Shown: piece by piece, positions 53,163 through 62,679 of the stretch
Layout of the letters: each line of letters starts with the position of its first letter
Position numbering within the stretch: the stretch's first letter is position 1
Source of the DNA: Acinetobacter sp. ANC 4470
GTDB lineage: Bacteria > Pseudomonadota > Gammaproteobacteria > Pseudomonadales > Moraxellaceae
Length of the DNA: 64,000 nucleotides
NCBI RefSeq assembly: GCF_002135335.1
Contig: NZ_NEGC01000005.1
Span: forward strand, 186,001-250,000
Reading direction: 5' to 3'
Program-made: the position numbers and the translations under genes
Notes under the pieces: generated by a model
The model's input: the letters and a program-made list of their open reading frames with translations, nothing else
The model's database searches: none
Told to the model about the DNA's origin: nothing

Positions 53163-54092
53163 TTATTCAGGGTCTTGAACTGAAAATAAACCGGTAGAAA
53201 GGTAACGATCACCACGATCGCAAATAATACAAACAATAACCGCTTCAGGGTTTTCTTGCGCCAATTGAATCGAGGCCCAAACAGCACCACCCGATGAAGT
53301 CCCAGCGCTAATCCCTTCTTTTTGTGCCAGTTTACGCATGGTTTTTTCCGCTTCAATTTGTGGAATATCCATAATGCGGTCAACACGACTGCGATCAAAA
53401 ATCGTGGGTAAATATGCTTCAGGCCAACGACGGATACCCGCAATGCTTGAACCATCAGACGGCTGTAAGCCAACTATTTGAATTTCTGGATTCATTTCTT
53501 TTAAATATTTAGAAACACCCATAATGGTGCCCGTTGTCCCCATTGAACTGACAAAATGAGTGACTTTCCCACCCGTTTGCTGCCAAATTTCAGGACCAGT
53601 GGTTAGATAGTGCGCTGCAACATTATCTGGATTACCAAATTGATTTAGGACTAAACCTTTGCCTTCTTTTTCCATGAGCAAGGCAAGATCACGTGCACCT
53701 TCCATGCCTTGCGCTTTAGTCACTTCTATGAGTTCAGCACCGTAAGCACGCATCGCATCTTTACGTTCTTGACTCATATTGTCGGGCATGATCAAGGTCA
53801 TTTTGTAGCCACGCATTGCTGCGACCATGGCTAAAGCAATCCCTGTATTTCCGCTTGTCGCCTCAATTAACGTATCGCCTGGCTTGATTTGACCACGTTT
53901 TTCAGCTTGCATAATCATGTTATATGCAGGACGGTCTTTTACCGAACCTGCCGGATTATTACCTTCAAGTTTTACCAGTACTGTTGCTTGAGTGTGACTT
54001 GCTAGACGCTGTAAACGCACCAGAGGAGTTTTTCCTACATAGTGGTCTAACAAAAATTCGTCTGCTTGAAAATCAGGGGTGGTATTACTCAT
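53163..54092 (-). CDS. cysM: cysteine synthase B
   Basis: A 309-aa PLP enzyme of the fold-type II family, making cysteine from O-acetylserine (or O-phospho/thiosulfate variants) and sulfide or thiosulfate. The start is ATG 54092 with AGGTG upstream, not the GTG at 54101. Motifs: VGKTPLVRLQRL, the PLP lysine in NPAGSVKDRPAYNM (around residue 45), TSGNTGIALAMVAA, and SSMGTTGTIMGVSKYLKE. The NPAGSVKDRP form is more typical of CysM than CysK. It heads a probable four-gene unit with the exonuclease, rlmD and relA. Confidence 0.94.
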   Translation of the reverse strand: MSNTTPDFQADEFLLDHYVGKTPLVRLQRLASHTQATVLVKLEGNNPAGSVKDRPAYNMIMQAEKRGQIKPGDTLIEATSGNTGIALAMVAAMRGYKMTLIMPDNMSQERKDAMRAYGAELIEVTKAQGMEGARDLALLMEKEGKGLVLNQFGNPDNVAAHYLTTGPEIWQQTGGKVTHFVSSMGTTGTIMGVSKYLKEMNPEIQIVGLQPSDGSSIAGIRRWPEAYLPTIFDRSRVDRIMDIPQIEAEKTMRKLAQKEGISAGTSSGGAVWASIQLAQENPEAVIVCIICDRGDRYLSTGLFSVQDPE

Positions 54093-54245
54093 TATTTGCA
54101 CCTAGATCGAGGTGCGCCTATTGTATGAAAAAATGCTACTCGCTGCACCCATTTAACAGGCTTTTTATTGAAAGTGATTAAAGCGCAGTCAGTTTCAAAT
54201 AAAGCATGCTAAACTGCCATGCATAGGAAATAAACTGCTTTAACC

Positions 54246-57056
54246 ATGTCAAATATCAATAAAAAGTTATTTAAGCGTCTACACTTAAATCATGCTTATG
54301 GACAACTCATTGCACTGATTTTTGTGCCTATTACGGTTTTGGCATGTGTCGGTGCGCTATTGGTTTTATCTGAAACGTCAAATGCGTCGCGTGCGCAGCA
54401 AAAACAAATGGCCATTGCCATTATGACCCGCTATCAGCTTACGTCCGAAGCCGCAATCGACTTACTCAATCGTTATCCTTGGCAATATGATCAAGCGCGT
54501 AATGCCATGCAAAGCATGTTAAATGAAAAACATTTAATTCGTGCTGCCATTATTGATGAAAAAGGTAGAAACCGTTTAAGCATTGGTTTTCAAGATCAAG
54601 ATCCTTGGCCTGAAATTCACTCCAAAGCCTCTTTTGTTGGACCTATTGCTTATAATAAAAATAATATTTACGCACTCAATATTAATGAAAATACGCCATC
54701 ACCTGCAAAATTGGTGATTGAGCTCGACAACCAGCCACTAGAAATTGCACGTTATCGCGTCATGATTGTACTGATTGCGACTGGTCTACTGACTCTATTG
54801 TTGCTGTTATTGTGTTTGAATTTTTATTCACGTCGCTGGATTGCACCGATGTACGAAATTCGTATGCAATTACAACGTTTAAATGCCAACACACTAGACC
54901 AACACATGGTCATAAACAGTACTGGTGAGTTACGTTTGCTCCAGCGTGATATTGCCAATGTGGTCAAGCGCTTGCATTTTAGTTTCTTAGAACTGAAAGA
55001 ACATACCGAACAGACTGAAGATGATTTACGTCGCACTTTAGACACCTTAGAAGTCCAAAATATTACCTATCGTCAAGCACGTGACCAAGCCATTTCGGCG
55101 AACCAGTCGAAATCGGTGTTTTTAGCCAATATCAGTCATGAATTACGTACCCCGTTAAATAGTATTGATGGCTTTATTCATTTATTGCTGCGCCAAGGTA
55201 ACTTAAGCAATGAACAAAATTTATATTTACAGACCATTCGCAAATCATCTGCCCATTTACTCGCACTGATTAATGATGTGCTTGATTTCTCAAAAATTGA
55301 TGCGGGTAAATTAGAGCTAGAAACTGCACCATTTGACTTAGAAGAAGCCATTTTTGATGTGATGGATATGCTCTCGCCATTGGCTGCGCAAAAACATATC
55401 GACATGGCATTTTATTATGCCGACAATGTACCAACTCAAGTGGTTGGCGATGCACTACGTTTCAAACAAATTCTGACCAACTTAATTTCCAATGCGATTA
55501 AATTCACTCCAGATGGTGAAATTATTGTTCGTACTCGTATGGAACACGATGATATTGGGCAATGTTTATTGCACTTTAGCGTACAAGACAGCGGGATTGG
55601 TTTAAGTGGTACAGACCGTAAAAAATTATTTGAATCCTTCTCACAAGGCGATGCTTCAGTCACCCGCCAATTTGGCGGTACAGGTCTAGGTTTAGCCATT
55701 TCCAAACAGCTGGTGCATTTAATGCAAGGTCAAATTGGCTTTGAAGATAACCAAGAACGTGCACCGACTGAAAAAGGCTCCACCTTTTGGTTTACCGCTA
55801 GATTTACCGTAGATGATGAAATTGAAATTGTGCACCCACATTTCAATAAAATGCAGGTGGTATCGTATTTAGCCCATCCCGCAACGGCAAATATTTTACG
55901 GCATTATCTAGAAAACTATGGTGTACATCATGTGGAAACCAGCTCGATTCTAGATTTGTTTAGTCAACTGAAGCAGTTCTCGGAAAGTGATGAAAACACA
56001 TGGTTGATTGTTGATCATAGTGGTGATGGCGAAGCGTTATTAAAAGAAATTCGGAATCGCTATGCTGGCAACATTGCTGTCTATGGTTATCAAATGGCGC
56101 TCGATCCCAACATGTTAAGCGAGTATCGTGCGCGACCACTGTATCAACCACTCAGCCGCAGTGCATTAATTCAACTGCTCAGCAATCAACCTATTTTTGA
56201 TCAAGATGTACATGAAGAATTTAATGGACAAGGCTTACATGTTCTTGCGGTAGATGATCATTTACCGAATTTAATTGTTTTAGAAGCACTATTGGGTGAA
56301 CTCAACGTCAAAACCAGTAAAGCGTTAAGTGGTCAAGAAGCACTAGAAATAATTCAGGATCGTATTGAAAAAGATCTACCTGCATTTGATGTGGTCTTTA
56401 TGGATATTCAAATGCCTGTGATGTCTGGTATTGATACCACACGTGCAATTCGCTCGCTAGAATCGACGTTAGAAAACCATAAACGCCTGCCGATTATTGC
56501 TTTAACAGCACATGCACTGGCAGATGAAAAACAAAAATTATTACAAGTCGGTATGGATGATTACGTTACCAAACCGATTCAAATGGAACAAATTATTCAA
56601 ATTTTGACCCATTGGACTTCAGAAAGCTTTAAAAAAGCCAAAACTGCCGATAAAGCCATCCTAATTGAAGCAATTGATCCACAAATTTTAGATTGGCAAC
56701 AAAGTTTGCAACTGGCTGCCAATAAAGAAGATCTGGCGATTGATTTACTGAAAATGTTGGTCGATAGTTTCCCAATTGAAGTCAATGAAATACAACAGCT
56801 AATTGAACTGGAAGATTTTCCGCAACTCGAACATGTCTTGCATCGTTTATCTGGTGCTACACGCTATGTCGGTGTGCCGAGCCTACAAGAGGTTACGGGT
56901 GGATTCGAACAGTTCATTTCCTCTTTACGCAAAGAACGGCGTAAAGCAGATGAAAGTTTTATTCAAGAAACGCTAAAACGTTTTGATGAATTACAGTCCG
57001 TGATCCAACTGGTCGAACAGGCATCGCAGCAAATTTTAAATAAAACAAATCTCTAG
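54246..57056 (+). CDS. gacS: hybrid sensor histidine kinase GacS/BarA
   Basis: A 936-aa tripartite kinase. TM1 is near residues 20-42, a periplasmic sensor about 43-175, TM2 about 177-200, then a HAMP and coiled coil. The HisKA motif is ISHELRTPLNSIDGF with phospho-acceptor H298, and the ATPase domain has NLISNAIKFTPDG and GGTGLGLAISKQL. The receiver domain has FMDIQMPVMSG with Asp around residue 720 and a C-terminal Hpt with HRLSGATRYVG, H866. This H-D-H relay normally phosphorylates GacA, which drives small RNAs that free CsrA targets. It affects virulence and metabolism in Acinetobacter. No gacA is nearby, as is normal. It is the only gene in its transcription unit. Confidence 0.94.
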   Translation: MSNINKKLFKRLHLNHAYGQLIALIFVPITVLACVGALLVLSETSNASRAQQKQMAIAIMTRYQLTSEAAIDLLNRYPWQYDQARNAMQSMLNEKHLIRAAIIDEKGRNRLSIGFQDQDPWPEIHSKASFVGPIAYNKNNIYALNINENTPSPAKLVIELDNQPLEIARYRVMIVLIATGLLTLLLLLLCLNFYSRRWIAPMYEIRMQLQRLNANTLDQHMVINSTGELRLLQRDIANVVKRLHFSFLELKEHTEQTEDDLRRTLDTLEVQNITYRQARDQAISANQSKSVFLANISHELRTPLNSIDGFIHLLLRQGNLSNEQNLYLQTIRKSSAHLLALINDVLDFSKIDAGKLELETAPFDLEEAIFDVMDMLSPLAAQKHIDMAFYYADNVPTQVVGDALRFKQILTNLISNAIKFTPDGEIIVRTRMEHDDIGQCLLHFSVQDSGIGLSGTDRKKLFESFSQGDASVTRQFGGTGLGLAISKQLVHLMQGQIGFEDNQERAPTEKGSTFWFTARFTVDDEIEIVHPHFNKMQVVSYLAHPATANILRHYLENYGVHHVETSSILDLFSQLKQFSESDENTWLIVDHSGDGEALLKEIRNRYAGNIAVYGYQMALDPNMLSEYRARPLYQPLSRSALIQLLSNQPIFDQDVHEEFNGQGLHVLAVDDHLPNLIVLEALLGELNVKTSKALSGQEALEIIQDRIEKDLPAFDVVFMDIQMPVMSGIDTTRAIRSLESTLENHKRLPIIALTAHALADEKQKLLQVGMDDYVTKPIQMEQIIQILTHWTSESFKKAKTADKAILIEAIDPQILDWQQSLQLAANKEDLAIDLLKMLVDSFPIEVNEIQQLIELEDFPQLEHVLHRLSGATRYVGVPSLQEVTGGFEQFISSLRKERRKADESFIQETLKRFDELQSVIQLVEQASQQILNKTNL

Positions 57057-57182
57057 GGTCTGATGCAAATCGCGGCAGTAGCGTCTAGATTTAGATGTGA
57101 CTCTACTGTCATGTATCATGGCATGTATCAAAGAAATGACCGTGTTATGCTCAAAACAATCTAAAAAATATAGGTCTATCTC

Positions 57183-57971
57183 ATGGCGTTACTTCGCATA
57201 GAAAAAAACAATGGCATCGCAACAGTATCTTTAAACCGTCCAGAAAAACGCAATGCCATGAGCTTTGCGTTGCTACGCGAATTGGTCAATGCAGCCAATC
57301 AAATTAAAAAAGACCGTTCGATTCGCTGCGTGATTTTAACTGGTGAAGCCCATGTCTTTAGTGCGGGGATTGACCTTGCCGATTTAAATGCGCCAAAAAA
57401 TACCGCTTATGCAGCATGGGAACTGATTAAACCGGGACAAAGCCTGTTTCAAAAAGCGTTTCTGATTTGGCAAGAACTGCCTGTTCCTGTGATTGCGGCA
57501 CTTGAAGGATATTGCCTCGGTGCAGGCATGCAATTGGCACTGGCTGCGGATATTCGCATTGCCCATCCTGCTACCAAAATGTCGATTATGGAAAGTCGTT
57601 GGGGCTTGGTTCCAGACATGGGACTCACCCGTTCCATTAAAGGCATTATCAGTGTCGACCTTGCGAAAGAACTCACCTTAACAGGTCGTATTTTCGATGC
57701 CACTTATGCCAAAGAAATTGGTTTGGTGACGCATTTAGATGAATCGCCAATGAACAAAGCCCAAGCCATTGCAGAAGAAATGTTACAACGCTCTCCTGAT
57801 GCACTGACCGCAGCCAAACGTGTGCTTGATGCCATGCAACATGAGCCAAAAAAATCTTTACGCCTCGAAAAAATCTGGCAACTGAAATTACTTTTAGGTA
57901 AAAACAGTAAATTAGCGCGTAAAAAAGACAAGAACCCCGAAGTTCAATTTTTACCGCGCCAATATAAGTAA
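57183..57971 (+). CDS. enoyl-CoA hydratase/isomerase family protein
   Basis: A 262-aa crotonase-fold protein. Seen: TVSLNRPEKRNAMSFALLRELVNAA, the oxyanion-hole block VILTGEAHVFSAGIDLADLN (around residue 60), EGYCLGAGMQLALAADIRIA, and SIMESRWGLVPDMGLTRSI around residue 137, where the acid residue (Glu138 or the Asp of VPDMG) stands in for the usual hydratase pair. The VPDMG form is closer to dienoyl-CoA isomerases than to FadB-type hydratases, so the exact reaction is uncertain. It leads a probable unit with the dehydrogenase 36 bp downstream. Confidence 0.82.
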   Translation: MALLRIEKNNGIATVSLNRPEKRNAMSFALLRELVNAANQIKKDRSIRCVILTGEAHVFSAGIDLADLNAPKNTAYAAWELIKPGQSLFQKAFLIWQELPVPVIAALEGYCLGAGMQLALAADIRIAHPATKMSIMESRWGLVPDMGLTRSIKGIISVDLAKELTLTGRIFDATYAKEIGLVTHLDESPMNKAQAIAEEMLQRSPDALTAAKRVLDAMQHEPKKSLRLEKIWQLKLLLGKNSKLARKKDKNPEVQFLPRQYK

Positions 57972-58007
57972 AATATTGAAATCACAGCATTGTGCAGAGA
58001 AAAACAC

Positions 58008-58874
58008 ATGAGTTTTGATCGTAATACAAAAATTGCATTTTTAGGCATGGGACTCATGGGTAGCCGAATGGCGACTCGACTCATTCAAGCTGGTTTTACC
58101 GTGGCGGTGTGGAATCGAACGGCATCGGCATGTGACGTTCTGATTGATATGGGTGCAACGGCATTAGAGTTGCAAGATATTGGGCAATATCCTGTTATCT
58201 TGACCTGTCTAGCTGATGATGCAGCGGTGCAATCTGTTTATGATCAAATTCAAGCGCAGTTATCTGCTCAGCAAGTGATTGTGGATTTCTCTAGTTTATC
58301 GGTCGATCAAACCAAAGCCTTGGCAGGTCAAGCGCAGTTGCATCAAGTGCAGTGGATTGACTCCCCTGTCTCGGGTGGAACGGCGGGTGCTGAACAAGGC
58401 ACACTGGTGATTTTTGCCGGTGGTGATCTACAAACCATTCAGGATTTATCGCTGATTTATAACGTACTTTCCCAGCGCGTAACCCGAATGGGCGAAACAG
58501 GCACTGGGCAAGCCACCAAAATCTGCAATCAACTGATTGTGGCTGCAAACAGTACGCTCATTGCAGAAGCGGTTGCTTTAGCCGCTCAAGCAGGCGTCGA
58601 TACCACTTTGCTGGCTCCTGCGTTAGCAGGCGGATTTGCCGACTCAAAACCGTTCCAAATTTTAACCCCACGTATGGCGACCCATACTTTTGAACCTGTG
58701 CAATGGAAAGTGAAAACCCTGTCCAAAGACTTAAATAATGCGGTTCGGCTTGCCGAGCAATTCCATTTAAATATTCCAGTTGCAAAACAAGCACTATCAC
58801 AATTGCAAAGCCATCAAAATAAAGGCTATGCTGAAGCTGATCTTGCGACAGTGATTCAACTGGTTGAATCTTAA
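58008..58874 (+). CDS. beta-hydroxyacid dehydrogenase family (tartronate semialdehyde reductase or 3-hydroxyisobutyrate dehydrogenase-like)
   Basis: A 288-aa NAD(P)-binding 6-phosphogluconate-dehydrogenase-like enzyme. The start is ATG 58008, with AGAGAA upstream. The frame reaches TTG at 57990. Motifs: AFLGMGLMGSRMATRLIQAGF (Rossmann GxGxMG), the substrate block DSPVSGGTAGAEQGTLVIF around residue 115, and the catalytic Lys in GTGQATKICNQLIV (around residue 170). The family reduces tartronate semialdehyde, oxidises 3-hydroxyisobutyrate, or acts on related short acids. The hydroxypyruvate isomerase gene next door favours tartronate semialdehyde reductase (GlxR/GarR), but this is context only. 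Confidence 0.8.
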   Translation: MSFDRNTKIAFLGMGLMGSRMATRLIQAGFTVAVWNRTASACDVLIDMGATALELQDIGQYPVILTCLADDAAVQSVYDQIQAQLSAQQVIVDFSSLSVDQTKALAGQAQLHQVQWIDSPVSGGTAGAEQGTLVIFAGGDLQTIQDLSLIYNVLSQRVTRMGETGTGQATKICNQLIVAANSTLIAEAVALAAQAGVDTTLLAPALAGGFADSKPFQILTPRMATHTFEPVQWKVKTLSKDLNNAVRLAEQFHLNIPVAKQALSQLQSHQNKGYAEADLATVIQLVES

Positions 58875-58907
58875 AGATCTCACTTTTAACCTGCAAGGAG
58901 TAAAGGC

Positions 58908-59702
58908 ATGATTAAGTTGGCTATCAATCTATCGATGATTTTTACCGAAGTGCCCTTAATTGAGCGCTTTGCTCTAGCTCAAGCACAGGGGTTTAAGCAT
59001 GTTGAAATTCAGTTCCCGTATGAACTCAGCATTGAGCAAATTCAAAGTCAGCTCACCCTGCATGACCTCACTCTTTGCCTGATTAATGTACCTGCGGGTG
59101 ACTTAATGCAAGGCGGCAATGGTTTAGCTGGTGTACCGGGGATGGAACTGGAGTTTCACCGTGGTTTAGAACAAGCCATTCAATATGCCACTGCGCTCAA
59201 CGTACCCAATATCAATATATTAGCGGGTAAACAACCGCTCGATTCAGACCTACTACCTTGTTTAAATACTTTGGCAAGCAATCTTAAGCTTGCCTGTCAT
59301 CGGTTGGCAGACCTTCATATTCAACCTGTTTTTGAAATGATTAATAGCACTGATATGCCACGCTTTTTAGTGCAAAACATTGCTCAAGCGCAAGAAATGT
59401 TAGAAGCCGTGCAACACCCTGCCCTTAAAATGCAATATGACTGTTACCATATGGCCATGATGGGTGAAGATGTACTGGACGCATTAAAAGAAAATATTCA
59501 CGATATTGGGCATATTCAGTTTGCAGACTGTCCCGGACGTCATGAACCCGATACAGCACAAATTCATTTTGCAGAAATTTTTCAATGGCTCAATCAAAGT
59601 GCCTACGCCGGCTATATTGCGGCAGAATATAGACCACAGGCACACTCCAACCATTCCTTTGCATGGAAAGATAAATATTTTGCAAAACATCCGCAAAGTT
59701 AA
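58908..59702 (+). CDS. hyi: hydroxypyruvate isomerase
   Basis: A 264-aa TIM-barrel xylose-isomerase-like protein beginning MIKLAINLSMIFTEVPLIERF, typical of Hyi. The catalytic and metal-binding residues lie in VFEMINSTDMPRF (Glu), MQYDCYHMAMMGED (Asp, His), and GYIAAEYRPQ (Glu) near the C-terminus. It interconverts hydroxypyruvate and tartronate semialdehyde, which the neighbouring reductase could turn into glycerate. An AAGGAG ribosome binding site lies before the ATG. Glyoxylate carboligase, the usual third partner, is not in this window. Confidence 0.85.
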   Translation: MIKLAINLSMIFTEVPLIERFALAQAQGFKHVEIQFPYELSIEQIQSQLTLHDLTLCLINVPAGDLMQGGNGLAGVPGMELEFHRGLEQAIQYATALNVPNINILAGKQPLDSDLLPCLNTLASNLKLACHRLADLHIQPVFEMINSTDMPRFLVQNIAQAQEMLEAVQHPALKMQYDCYHMAMMGEDVLDALKENIHDIGHIQFADCPGRHEPDTAQIHFAEIFQWLNQSAYAGYIAAEYRPQAHSNHSFAWKDKYFAKHPQS

Positions 59703-59779
59703 ATTCTGAACAGAATTGAAATTGGGCGCTAAAACCGCTATATTATACGATGAGTTATTGTCCGGAAATAAGACCCTTT

Positions 59780-60181
59780 ATGAATTTAGAACCATCGCCC
59801 AGCGCTTCTAATTCTCTCGATCTCGCAATGAATGCTCAAGCTAAAGATGTACAAGCTTGCTTGAAAGTTGTACATGAAGCCCTATTAGATGTAAAAGCAA
59901 AAGATATTCTTGAAATTGATGTTAGCGCTATTAGTAATGTGGCAGATGCCATGGTGATTGCTAGCGGCACATCAACGCGTCACATTAAAGCCCTTGCAAA
60001 TAATGTTGCTGACGAAGCACGTAAAGCAGGTTTTCGCCCTCTTGGTATGGAAGGTGAACGTGATGCAGAATGGATTTTAATCGACCTTGGCTTTGTGGTT
60101 GTCCATGTTATGCTTCCAGCGGCACGTAAATTTTACGACCTTGAAAGCTTATGGCGCGCCACTCCTGAATCGATTGCTTAA
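59780..60181 (+). CDS. rsfS: ribosomal silencing factor RsfS
   Basis: A 133-aa RsfS/Iojap protein. It binds ribosomal protein uL14 and blocks subunit joining in stationary phase or starvation. Motifs: DILEIDVSAISNVADAMVIASGTSTRHIKALANNV and GERDAEWILIDLGFVVVHVMLPAARKFYDLESLW, the standard ending. The start at ATG 59780 gives a 16-residue N-terminal extension (EPSPSASNSLDLA). The ATG at 59828 would give the usual family start. No strong ribosome binding site precedes either. A terminator follows directly. Confidence 0.93.
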   Translation: MNLEPSPSASNSLDLAMNAQAKDVQACLKVVHEALLDVKAKDILEIDVSAISNVADAMVIASGTSTRHIKALANNVADEARKAGFRPLGMEGERDAEWILIDLGFVVVHVMLPAARKFYDLESLWRATPESIA

Positions 60182-60184
60182 AGC

Positions 60185-60215
60185 AAAAAAAAAGCGACCT
60201 TAAGGTCGCTTTTTT
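60185..60215 (+). terminator. intrinsic terminator after rsfS
   Basis: AAGCGACC-TTAA-GGTCGCTT with a long A run before and T run after, starting right after the stop. It is symmetrical, so it may also serve the convergent hypothetical gene. Confidence 0.9.
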
Positions 60216-60293
60216 CATCTTAGGACTTTTGTTTTTAGCATGCAGCGCTAACCAATAGCTCAATCACCGCAGCAGTAATATGATCCATTCCAG

Positions 60294-60917
60294 CTATAAT
60301 AATTGATGTAAATCAACATCGGGATATTGGGTTTTAATCTCCATTTTCACCCGTGCATAGAGCTGATCTGCCTTGACTGGCCCATAAAATTCACAATAAC
60401 ATTCATAGAGGATGGTAATGACTTGGGCATAAAGCGGCAGTGCTAAAAAATCAATAAAAGCAGCATCATTAAGTTTTACCGATGTCACAATGGCTAAGCC
60501 CATTTCTTGTAACTGTTTTTTAACTTCATCATTAAAGTCATTCAAATCCGTTGCGACAACAGTTAACATCACCGCATCAATCAAGGCCAAGAAAGCATCT
60601 TTCATATCTATTGAAATCAACACTTCTGGTTCTGGCTTCGGTTTGATTTCTAATGGTTTGATTTCTAATAAAACCTGCTTCTCAACAGCCGCCATTTCAG
60701 ATAGAACTTGTCTCAGCATTTCTTTACGATAAAAACGTAATTCATCAGTATTACAAATTTCACTTAAAAAGCGATTGAGCACAAAAGAAGGCTGATCTCC
60801 ATATTCTTGTTCCCAATAATTCAATACGCGCTCCAATACCGTGCCATTCATATAGGGACTGAGACCACGTTCAATTGCTTGTTTCTTTTGCATTACACTG
60901 AGTAATTCATTCGGCAT
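60294..60917 (-). CDS. conserved hypothetical protein downstream of amtB, 207 aa
   Basis: A soluble, mostly helical 207-aa protein. It opens with helix-rich MPNELLSVMQKKQAIERGL. A charged proline linker with the repeat EIKPLEIKPKPEPE lies around residues 85-98 and divides it into two domains. The second domain has repeated hydrophobic helices (DAFLALIDAVMLTVVA; LPLYAQVITILYECYCEFYG). I recognise no catalytic motif or family. The ATG is 11 bp after the amtB stop on the same strand, so the two are probably co-transcribed and a role in ammonium or nitrogen responses is a possible inference. Confidence 0.6.
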   Translation of the reverse strand: MPNELLSVMQKKQAIERGLSPYMNGTVLERVLNYWEQEYGDQPSFVLNRFLSEICNTDELRFYRKEMLRQVLSEMAAVEKQVLLEIKPLEIKPKPEPEVLISIDMKDAFLALIDAVMLTVVATDLNDFNDEVKKQLQEMGLAIVTSVKLNDAAFIDFLALPLYAQVITILYECYCEFYGPVKADQLYARVKMEIKTQYPDVDLHQLL

Positions 60918-60928
60918 TGTTCAACTCC

Positions 60929-62263
60929 TTAGTGACGTTTGGTCATATCTTCCGTTTCAAAGGTCACATCACGCTGAAATTCAGGATAAGAAAGCTCAGC
61001 ATGTTCGGTATAATCCAACCCACGCTGTTCATGCTGTTTGCTGACACGCAAGCCACCTAAAAGTTTGTCGAGCACTTTAAAAACCACGAATGCAATGCCG
61101 AAACCCCACACAAATGCAGCCATTACCCCTAACACCTGAATCGAAATAATATGTGAATTAAACAGATCTGCTTCAAAAAATAAGCCTGCTGCCACCGTTC
61201 CCCATGCCCCACAAAAACCATGTACCGTGACTGCATCTACCACATCATCCAGTTTTAATTTTTCCATGACACTTGGCATGACACTCACAATCAAACCCGC
61301 GGTTAAGCCGGTAATCACAGCAAATAATGGTGACATGGTTGCGCAGCCTGCGGTAATACCGACCAAGCCGCCTAGCGAGGCATTAATAGTCGTCTTCATG
61401 AGAATGGCTTTGCCACGAATTAAGGCATACAGCATATAAGCCACTGCGCCAGAACATGCGGCCAAATGTGTATTTAGCGCAATTCGACCAATGCTGACAT
61501 TCGCATTCATCGTCGATGCCGCGTTAAAACCAAACCATGCGAACCAAAGGATAAAGCCGCCTAAAGCAACCAAAGGTAAATTGTGCCCTGCTAAATAATG
61601 ACTTTGCCCATTACGTCCGAAACGCCCTAAACGAGGCCCCAAGACAATAATTCCCGCCAGTGCCACCCAACCGCCAATAGAATGCACCACGGTTGAACCG
61701 GCAAAGTCGATAAAGCCCAAAGCTTTTAACCAGCCTTCGCCATCAAAAATACTTCCCCATGCCCAACTGCCAAAGATGGGATAAATCAGACCACTCACCA
61801 CCGCGGCACTGACCACATAAGCCACAAAGTGAATGCGTTCAGCCATAGCACCACTGGCAATGGTGGTTGCTGTTGCCGCAAACATCATTTGGAAGAACAA
61901 TAAATTCCAATACCAGTCATCCATCACATTCGGTGCAAAATGACTTGTCCCGATCCAACCTGAAGCGTTAACCCCAAACATTAAACCAAACCCCAATAGC
62001 CAAAAAATCAGTCCGCCCAGACATGTATCCATATAATTTTTCATCAAGACGTTAACGGTATTCTTACTGCGGACGGAACCGCTTTCGACCAAGGCAAAAC
62101 CAGCCTGCATCAAGAAGACCAGAATCCCGCCCATGACCACCCATACGCTATCGAGTGACAAACGTATTTCTTGAATATTTTCAGCGGTTGTCGTGACATT
62201 ATTTGCAAAGGTTGGAAAAGATATTGCCATTAGAAGCAGACATAAATACTTTATTTTTTTCAT
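60929..62263 (-). CDS. amtB: ammonium transporter AmtB
   Basis: A 444-aa Amt/MEP/Rh channel with a signal peptide (KKIKYLCLLLMAISFPTFA) and eleven predicted helices. The mature start LDSVWVVMGGILVFLMQAGFALVESGSVRSKN is the typical Amt opening. DFAGSTVVHSIGGWVALAG (twin-His pore, first His) and VHGFCGAWGTVAAGLFFE (second His) are intact. It conducts ammonium into the cell under nitrogen limitation. Its usual partner glnK is not adjacent. Instead a 207-aa unknown follows. The C-terminus (EHAELSYPEFQRDVTFETEDM) is the stretch that binds PII in relatives. Confidence 0.95.
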   Translation of the reverse strand: MKKIKYLCLLLMAISFPTFANNVTTTAENIQEIRLSLDSVWVVMGGILVFLMQAGFALVESGSVRSKNTVNVLMKNYMDTCLGGLIFWLLGFGLMFGVNASGWIGTSHFAPNVMDDWYWNLLFFQMMFAATATTIASGAMAERIHFVAYVVSAAVVSGLIYPIFGSWAWGSIFDGEGWLKALGFIDFAGSTVVHSIGGWVALAGIIVLGPRLGRFGRNGQSHYLAGHNLPLVALGGFILWFAWFGFNAASTMNANVSIGRIALNTHLAACSGAVAYMLYALIRGKAILMKTTINASLGGLVGITAGCATMSPLFAVITGLTAGLIVSVMPSVMEKLKLDDVVDAVTVHGFCGAWGTVAAGLFFEADLFNSHIISIQVLGVMAAFVWGFGIAFVVFKVLDKLLGGLRVSKQHEQRGLDYTEHAELSYPEFQRDVTFETEDMTKRH

Positions 62264-62679
62264 AAACTTTCCCCTAAAATATTCTTAAAAGCAAAATTAA
62301 TGCCACAAACCAAAGCGATGCTTTATGTTTGATTTCATTTTTGGAGAAGATTTTTGTTAGGGAAATTTATTCAAAACAAGTCAGGTAAAACAAATTATTT
62401 AAAAAAATAATGATTAAAAACAGATAAGATAGCGCTACTTTATGTTGCACTTTATTCAGCACATAACAGTATTGCGCCAAATGGAATAAGAGAAATCAGC
62501 AATTATGATTGATTTTAGCTCGACCTTTCATATGAACGAGGATCTCAAAATTTGATTATTTTTATCATCAAGTCCAACCAAAAGCATTAAAGTTAAAGCT
62601 ATTTCACCAATATAGCGTCAAGCCAAAACATACCCACAATAAAAAACCACCCGAAGGTGGTTTTTTTAAGACTTAAAGC
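62264..62679. other. intergenic region between pntB and amtB
   Basis: About 415 bp containing the terminator of pntB (62640-62667) and, presumably, the amtB promoter. The sequence is A+T-rich. I see no ORF of note, no clear NtrC or sigma-54 element, and no RNA gene. Confidence 0.5.
62640..62667 (-). terminator. intrinsic terminator after pntB
   Basis: ACCACC-CGAA-GGTGGT with A and T runs on both sides, 12 bp past the pntB stop. Confidence 0.85.

Noticed and set aside
53147..53473. 108-codon minus-strand frame overlapping cysM
   Set aside because: A shadow frame within cysM, whose PLP and substrate motifs are unmistakable.
62264..62639. NtrC or sigma-54 promoter for amtB
   Set aside because: I looked for GG-N10-GC and NtrC-type inverted repeats on the minus strand and saw none convincing.
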